The notes below the pieces were generated by a model that worked only from the letters and a program-made list of their open reading frames with translations, was not told the DNA's origin and did not search any database. Shown here in pieces: positions 59,844-64,000 of a stretch of DNA of 64,000 nucleotides (positions are counted from its first letter, which is position 1; each line of letters opens with the position of its first letter). Location of the stretch: NCBI GenBank assembly GCA_963169105.1, contig OY720639.1:124517117-124581116 (forward strand), written 5' to 3'. Both the position numbers and the translations under genes were made by a program. The DNA is from Ceriagrion tenellum. Taxonomy: Eukaryota > Arthropoda > Insecta > Odonata > Coenagrionidae.

Positions 59844-62387
59844 TAGAGGCGGAAAATTATCGATAGTTGCTGCCATCGATGGTTTTCGATAGTTTAATTT
59901 GAACTATAGATAACTATCTATAGTTTCCGACAGTTTAAAAACAAACATTAATTGTTTAAAAACATACATAGCTGGCAGAGTTTTAAATGACCACAAGTGT
60001 ATCATATAATGTAATTACATAATTAATCTGATCAATTTAAGAAGTATAAAAAGATAAAAATAAACTGAGAACAAAATAATTTATTTTAGAAAATCAATTT
60101 ATTTCAGAATAATATTCTTATTCTGCATTGTATGAACAGTCTAGTTCAGAATAAGATAAACATTACTAAATTTCCTAATTAGTTACTCAGAGTAAGTAGG
60201 AACAACATAAAATTAAGTAATTAACCATTTATTTTGGTTCAGAAAGACCAACATATGTACATTTTTTTATTTTATATTGCATCGTCTATTAGATACTATC
60301 TGTCCAGCCTTACTGAAAATCCTCTCTGAAGGTACAGAGGTGACTGGCACGCATACTTGTATGCACATCTTTGTAGTGGGCCAAACTCATGACCATTCAA
60401 ATGAACACAAATCATTCACAGTAAATAATTAATAATCTTTTTAAGTAAGTAAATACATTAGAAAAACAATTATTTATTTTACCTTCCAAAAAAGAAGTGG
60501 CTCGATCTTAGTATTGGCTCTCTCAAAGTATTGCCTCATTAATATTATTATATCCACAGTCATGGTCCTTTTTTCTCTTGTAATCTCTTCTCCATGAAGT
60601 CAAATTGAATCATAGCTGGAATGTTTTCTTTGGAAAAATCATTCACCCCTAAAGCCATCTCTACAGTTTCAGTTATAGGTATTTCACTTTCTGATGACAT
60701 GACATGGTTGGATAATTCACTTTGCAAAATAGATACAGCCGCTTTGCAATTTTCTGGGCTATGGAAAGCTTCTTTCTTAAGTCTTGGGTCAAAAGAGTTG
60801 CCAGTCTACAAACTGTTCTCTCTTCATAGGGAAACAGTCGAGTTCTGATGCCATTAATTAAAGATTGTAGTACATTTTTACCAACATCTGTCTTCATAAG
60901 AGCTTCATTTAGCTTGGTGAACAAATCAAACGTCATTGGAATGGTGAAAGACACTGTGATATAAGAATCCCCTGATAATGTTTTTGTAGCGCTATCAAAT
61001 GGTTGGAGGACTTTAATAACATCTTCCAGGGCTGAAATATCATCAGCTGTCAGTGCTGGAGGAGACTTTTCCATCTTAGAGAAAGCTACTGTAAGAGGTC
61101 CATGGACAGCAAGTAATCGTTCTATCATTGCAAGTCCACTATTCCACCTAGTAGGCACTTCCTGAATTAATTTTAACTCAGGTTTATTCATATCGCGCTG
61201 TTCCTTTTTAAGATTTTCGGTTGCAACATTACTATGCTTTTCATAGGATAATATTTCCTTGCATTTTTTCAAAATAATTGCAATACCTTTATCTTTCAGT
61301 GCCTCCTGGACTACCAAGTTTAACGTGTGTGCAAAGCACGGCTGATTCCTCATCATTAAAACATTACACGCTTGTACAATGTTTGGTGCATTGTCTGTCA
61401 CAATGCACACGACTTTAGCATGGAGCTGTAGCATTTCCCAGTAAATTAATACATCTTTCAAAACTGATGCCAATTTGCCAGCTGTATGGCTTATATCTAA
61501 GCTGTTTATTGACAAAACAGCATTCCTGTATTCAAATAAATTATCAAACAAAATGATATGTAACTGTCATGCAGCTCTCATTAGCCCTTGACGACCATAG
61601 ATCGCAAGTTCTACTTACAAAATCAGCTTCCTGCAGGTTGTTTGTTAATAAACCTTTTACTTCTTCATAAAGGTTGACAAGATAGTTATTACTTAAAGTC
61701 CCTTTACTTGGAAGATCATACTTGGGATCTAATAACTTTACAAATCTTCTGAAACCTGTATCATGCACCATTTCAAAAGGCTGAAAATCTGCAGCAATCA
61801 TATATACTAGTGCTTTATCCAACTATTTTTTCCGTGAACTATTACTTTCATAACTGTTTTGGCGGCAAAAATAATTGGAAATAGAGTTAGATGACGAGCT
61901 GAGCAGACTTCCAGAATCACTCACATCTTCTAAAGAGTCTTCTCTTAGTAGTTCATTGTGGCTTCGTTTGATGTGATCCAAAAGGTTACTCGTGTTTCCA
62001 CTTGTCTTGTATTCTTTACCACATGTGGTACACTTGGCAAGTTTTTGTCACCACTTTTATTAAACCACTTCCACACATGTGAAATTTTTCCTTTTGGCAT
62101 TTTAAAAATAACTCAACACTTAAAAATGAAAAAAAGGAATCACAACAAAGCACTATTTAAACGTGAAGGTTGTGTTATGGATGAATGGAATGACTGGGGG
62201 AATTTTCAGGGCTTTCCAGCGTTTTTGCTGCTGCACTCTACGCTACTCACACTCATAACCAGAAATAAGTAACCCCTAACCTCCACTATCGGATACCATC
62301 GATGTTTAATAGTAAACTATCGATAGCTTACGATAGTGGAGACTATCGATAGTTATCGATGGTGCCATCAATAGTTTTCCGCCTCTA
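59844..62387 (-). mobile_element. full-length hAT DNA transposon
   Basis: The element is 2544 bp. Its ends are TAGAGGCGGAAAA at the left and the exact inverted copy of the same 13 bp at the right; the matches become patchy further in. It is flanked by perfect 8-bp copies of GTATTCAC. It contains one transposase gene on the minus strand. About 110 bp inside each end is crowded with ATCGATAG-type words, including three perfect copies of TATCGATA (59858, 62318, 62344). The identical flanks and nearly complete coding region argue for a fairly recent insertion, but the transposase is broken. Confidence 0.95.
60213..62100 (-). pseudogene. hAT transposase with BED zinc finger, broken
   Basis: A cut-and-paste transposase of about 600 residues when read across frames. 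The N-terminal BED finger starts from ATG 62100: MPKGKISHVWKWF, then C-X2-C (62032-62021) and H-X4-H (61975-61958). The catalytic domain shows CDLWSSRANES (first Asp, 61603-61601), CIVTDNAPN (second Asp, 61395-61393), FAHTLNLVVQ and RWNSGLAMIERL. The C-terminal dimerisation region has VTSVPSERIFSKAG with the catalytic Glu at 60326-60324. The damage seen is a frameshift within the finger (about 62045), a TAG at about 61823, frameshifts near 61548 and 60700, a stop near 60575, and further stops down to the end (60213). The longest surviving frame is 292 codons (60673-61551). It cannot make an active enzyme as it stands. Confidence 0.9.
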
Positions 62388-62395
62388 GTATTCAC
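62388..62395 (+). repeat. right target-site duplication of hAT
   Basis: GTATTCAC, the exact copy of 59836-59843, directly after the terminal CGCCTCTA of the element. Confidence 0.95.
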
Positions 62396-64000
62396 GGCCA
62401 ACGTTCGAACTTCTCCTAACCAGAAGATGCTGCTTTCCACACGGGTAACACAGCCGTAAAGAGTGCCGAGACGATGTGGGAAATACCGAATGACCTATGT
62501 ACCAACCCTTAGTATAGTGGAACTTAAACCCCATGAATATGTTTCAACATTAGAAGTAGGTATTTCAAGGTGATAACATTCTTCTTTCCGCAGAGTTACA
62601 CCTCGTTTAACCTTTTGCCTGGCATTTCTTGCTTACACGGAACTGGAGATTGATTGTCCTATATTCCAATAACCTTAAGTGGCTTTCGGGTAGGCATGAT
62701 ATTTTCTGAACCTATTTGCATTCTCACCAGTGTCATGATCACTGCTATGTTTCATTTACCTTCCTATTTAACTATGGGTCACTCTAATTTATCTTTTTTA
62801 ACTCATATGTAATGAATGAAGTGCTCCGTGTGCATTGATTTAAAAAGCGTTTTTAACCTGTACGTCTCTCTTTTTCAAGAAAATTGACTAGTGCTTAATG
62901 CATAAATACGCAAAAAGTAGGATTTGATGATTTTCCGACAAAAATTAATGTAAACTGTTCTTTAAATCAGAGAGCTTTGCACCGAGTCAGGTGTTCCACA
63001 ATGGCCGGCGTTACAGTGGAACAGTTTCCTATTGCTTTCAATGCTGATGAATAAAGATTAGCCCTGATTTGTCAGAAATGATTCCCGTCGATACGTCGGC
63101 CACCATGCAGCATTAGACCCAGTGTGGAGCCCGAGGGCAGTTTACATGTGTGATGTATTTAGGGGATTAATCCCATAGTAAAGTTGACGACTTGTAATGA
63201 GATGTAAATATAAAACGGCGGCAATGGCAGGCTATTTCGCGGCCATAATTAACCGCGTCATCCAATCTGAATTTTAAAACTTTTTGGTAGTTGTGCCATG
63301 ATTTTTCCGTCCCCAAGAACTTTCAGAGAGGCTAGGGAGGATTCAGATAACTGTTTTCACCTTTATCAGGCTTATGCACAACCCTTGGTAATACATCCCT
63401 ATCAGATTTGGGAACCTAGTAATTTTGATCCCTGACTCCAACCACTAGTAGTATATTCTCAGAGGTCCGTTCTTGTTGACACGCAAATCCCCACATTTTA
63501 TTTGTAGCTTTTAAAAATACGTCACCGTTTCCCTGAATTTACGGATTAATATTTTCTTGGAAATTACACGCTGCGAAAGGTCATGTCCGCATCCACTTTA
63601 AAATTTAAACGGCATACTTTGCCAAATATGGCATTTCCTCCGTTTTTCAGTATAATTTATGATTGGATATTATTAAAGGAATATCATGATTTTTTGATCT
63701 ATTAAGGGTATTTAGGAAAGGAAAAATCTCCTGTATGCCTCTCGAACGCATCTAAACTTTTCATGATTTACAGCCTTTTCCCGGGAGCCTACCTAAAATA
63801 ATTCGCATTACACCCATACCCCAGTACTCTAAGAGGAAGTTAAATTGCACATCTTAAGCTCTGCGGAGGTGCAATCATCATGTTAAAAACTTTGCGTCAC
63901 TACGTGACAGTTTACTTGATATCATTTCTCGTTATGAGCAATGAAGTTTGCATGACAATCCAAGGGAAACTTGCCGAGAGAAACTTGCCTAGAGAGGTTT
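62396..64000. other. non-coding stretch
   Basis: No recognised gene, RNA or repeat up to the end of the window. Confidence 0.55.

Noticed and set aside
1..64000. CRISPR array, operons, viral gene cluster or bacterial system
   Set aside because: No regularly spaced direct repeats and no dense gene arrangement; the only protein relics recognised are LINE and hAT enzymes.

Overview
The window looks like a non-coding, transposon-littered piece of a eukaryotic, most probably insect (or other arthropod), nuclear genome. The reasons are an AT-rich background with no operons or tightly packed reading frames; tRNA-derived SINE copies; LINE reverse transcriptase remains of two types; a BED-finger hAT transposon with an 8-bp target duplication; a pogo/Tigger-like MITE; and hammerhead-like motifs of the kind found at the ends of Penelope-like elements. 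I could not identify the species. No multi-exon host gene could be recognised. Most of the longer open frames are Pro/Ser/Leu-rich by-products of pyrimidine-rich DNA.

Layout. 0-18 kb: AT-rich non-coding DNA with one decayed SINE (about 1.5 kb), a CpG/GC-rich block (7.7-8.2 kb) and recurrent C+T-rich blocks on the + strand (2.8, 9.8-10.5, 11.3, 15.4, 17.8 kb). 18.5-18.95 kb: a 5'-truncated LINE 3' end with a GATGAT tail. 21-25.5 kb: two more pyrimidine blocks and a minus-strand hammerhead-like relic (24.45 kb). 26.7-31.2 kb is the densest mobile-DNA stretch: a SINE, a perfect 66-bp-arm hairpin, a pogo-like MITE, two head-to-head SINEs, a 70-bp-arm inverted repeat containing a hammerhead-like core, and a SINE folded back on itself. 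31.2-33.5 kb: a pyrimidine block, then a GC/CpG-rich interval ending in a possible TATA promoter and short exon with a strong splice donor (33.35-33.51 kb). 33.5-44.3 kb: AT-rich and featureless except for an 18-bp-arm palindrome (38.36 kb).

44.3-46.2 kb: a LINE whose reverse transcriptase frame is still open for 458 codons with its YADD catalytic box, followed by frame-broken 3' coding sequence. 46.7-47.2 kb: a purine-rich block directly followed by a pyrimidine block. 49.96-50.10 kb: a second inverted-repeat element with a hammerhead-like core. 51.7-52.25 kb: two overlapping minus-strand frames that look protein-like but are unrecognised. 55.95 kb: a SINE relic. 56.5-57.4 kb: a heavily decayed RTE-like LINE. 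58.55-58.85 kb: a cryptic ATGC-rich repeat. 59.84-62.39 kb: a complete-length hAT element with terminal inverted repeats, 8-bp target duplication and a broken transposase gene. 62.4-64 kb: nothing recognisable.

The features do not form a pathway; they are independent insertions. The most informative are the hAT element, whose subterminal DNA repeats the motif TATCGATA (the known target of the BED-finger protein DREF) while its transposase also begins with a BED finger; the two inverted-repeat elements that each carry a hammerhead-ribozyme-like core at the junction between their arms; and the 66-bp perfect hairpin at 27.4 kb. All identifications come from reading the sequence; no homology search was run.
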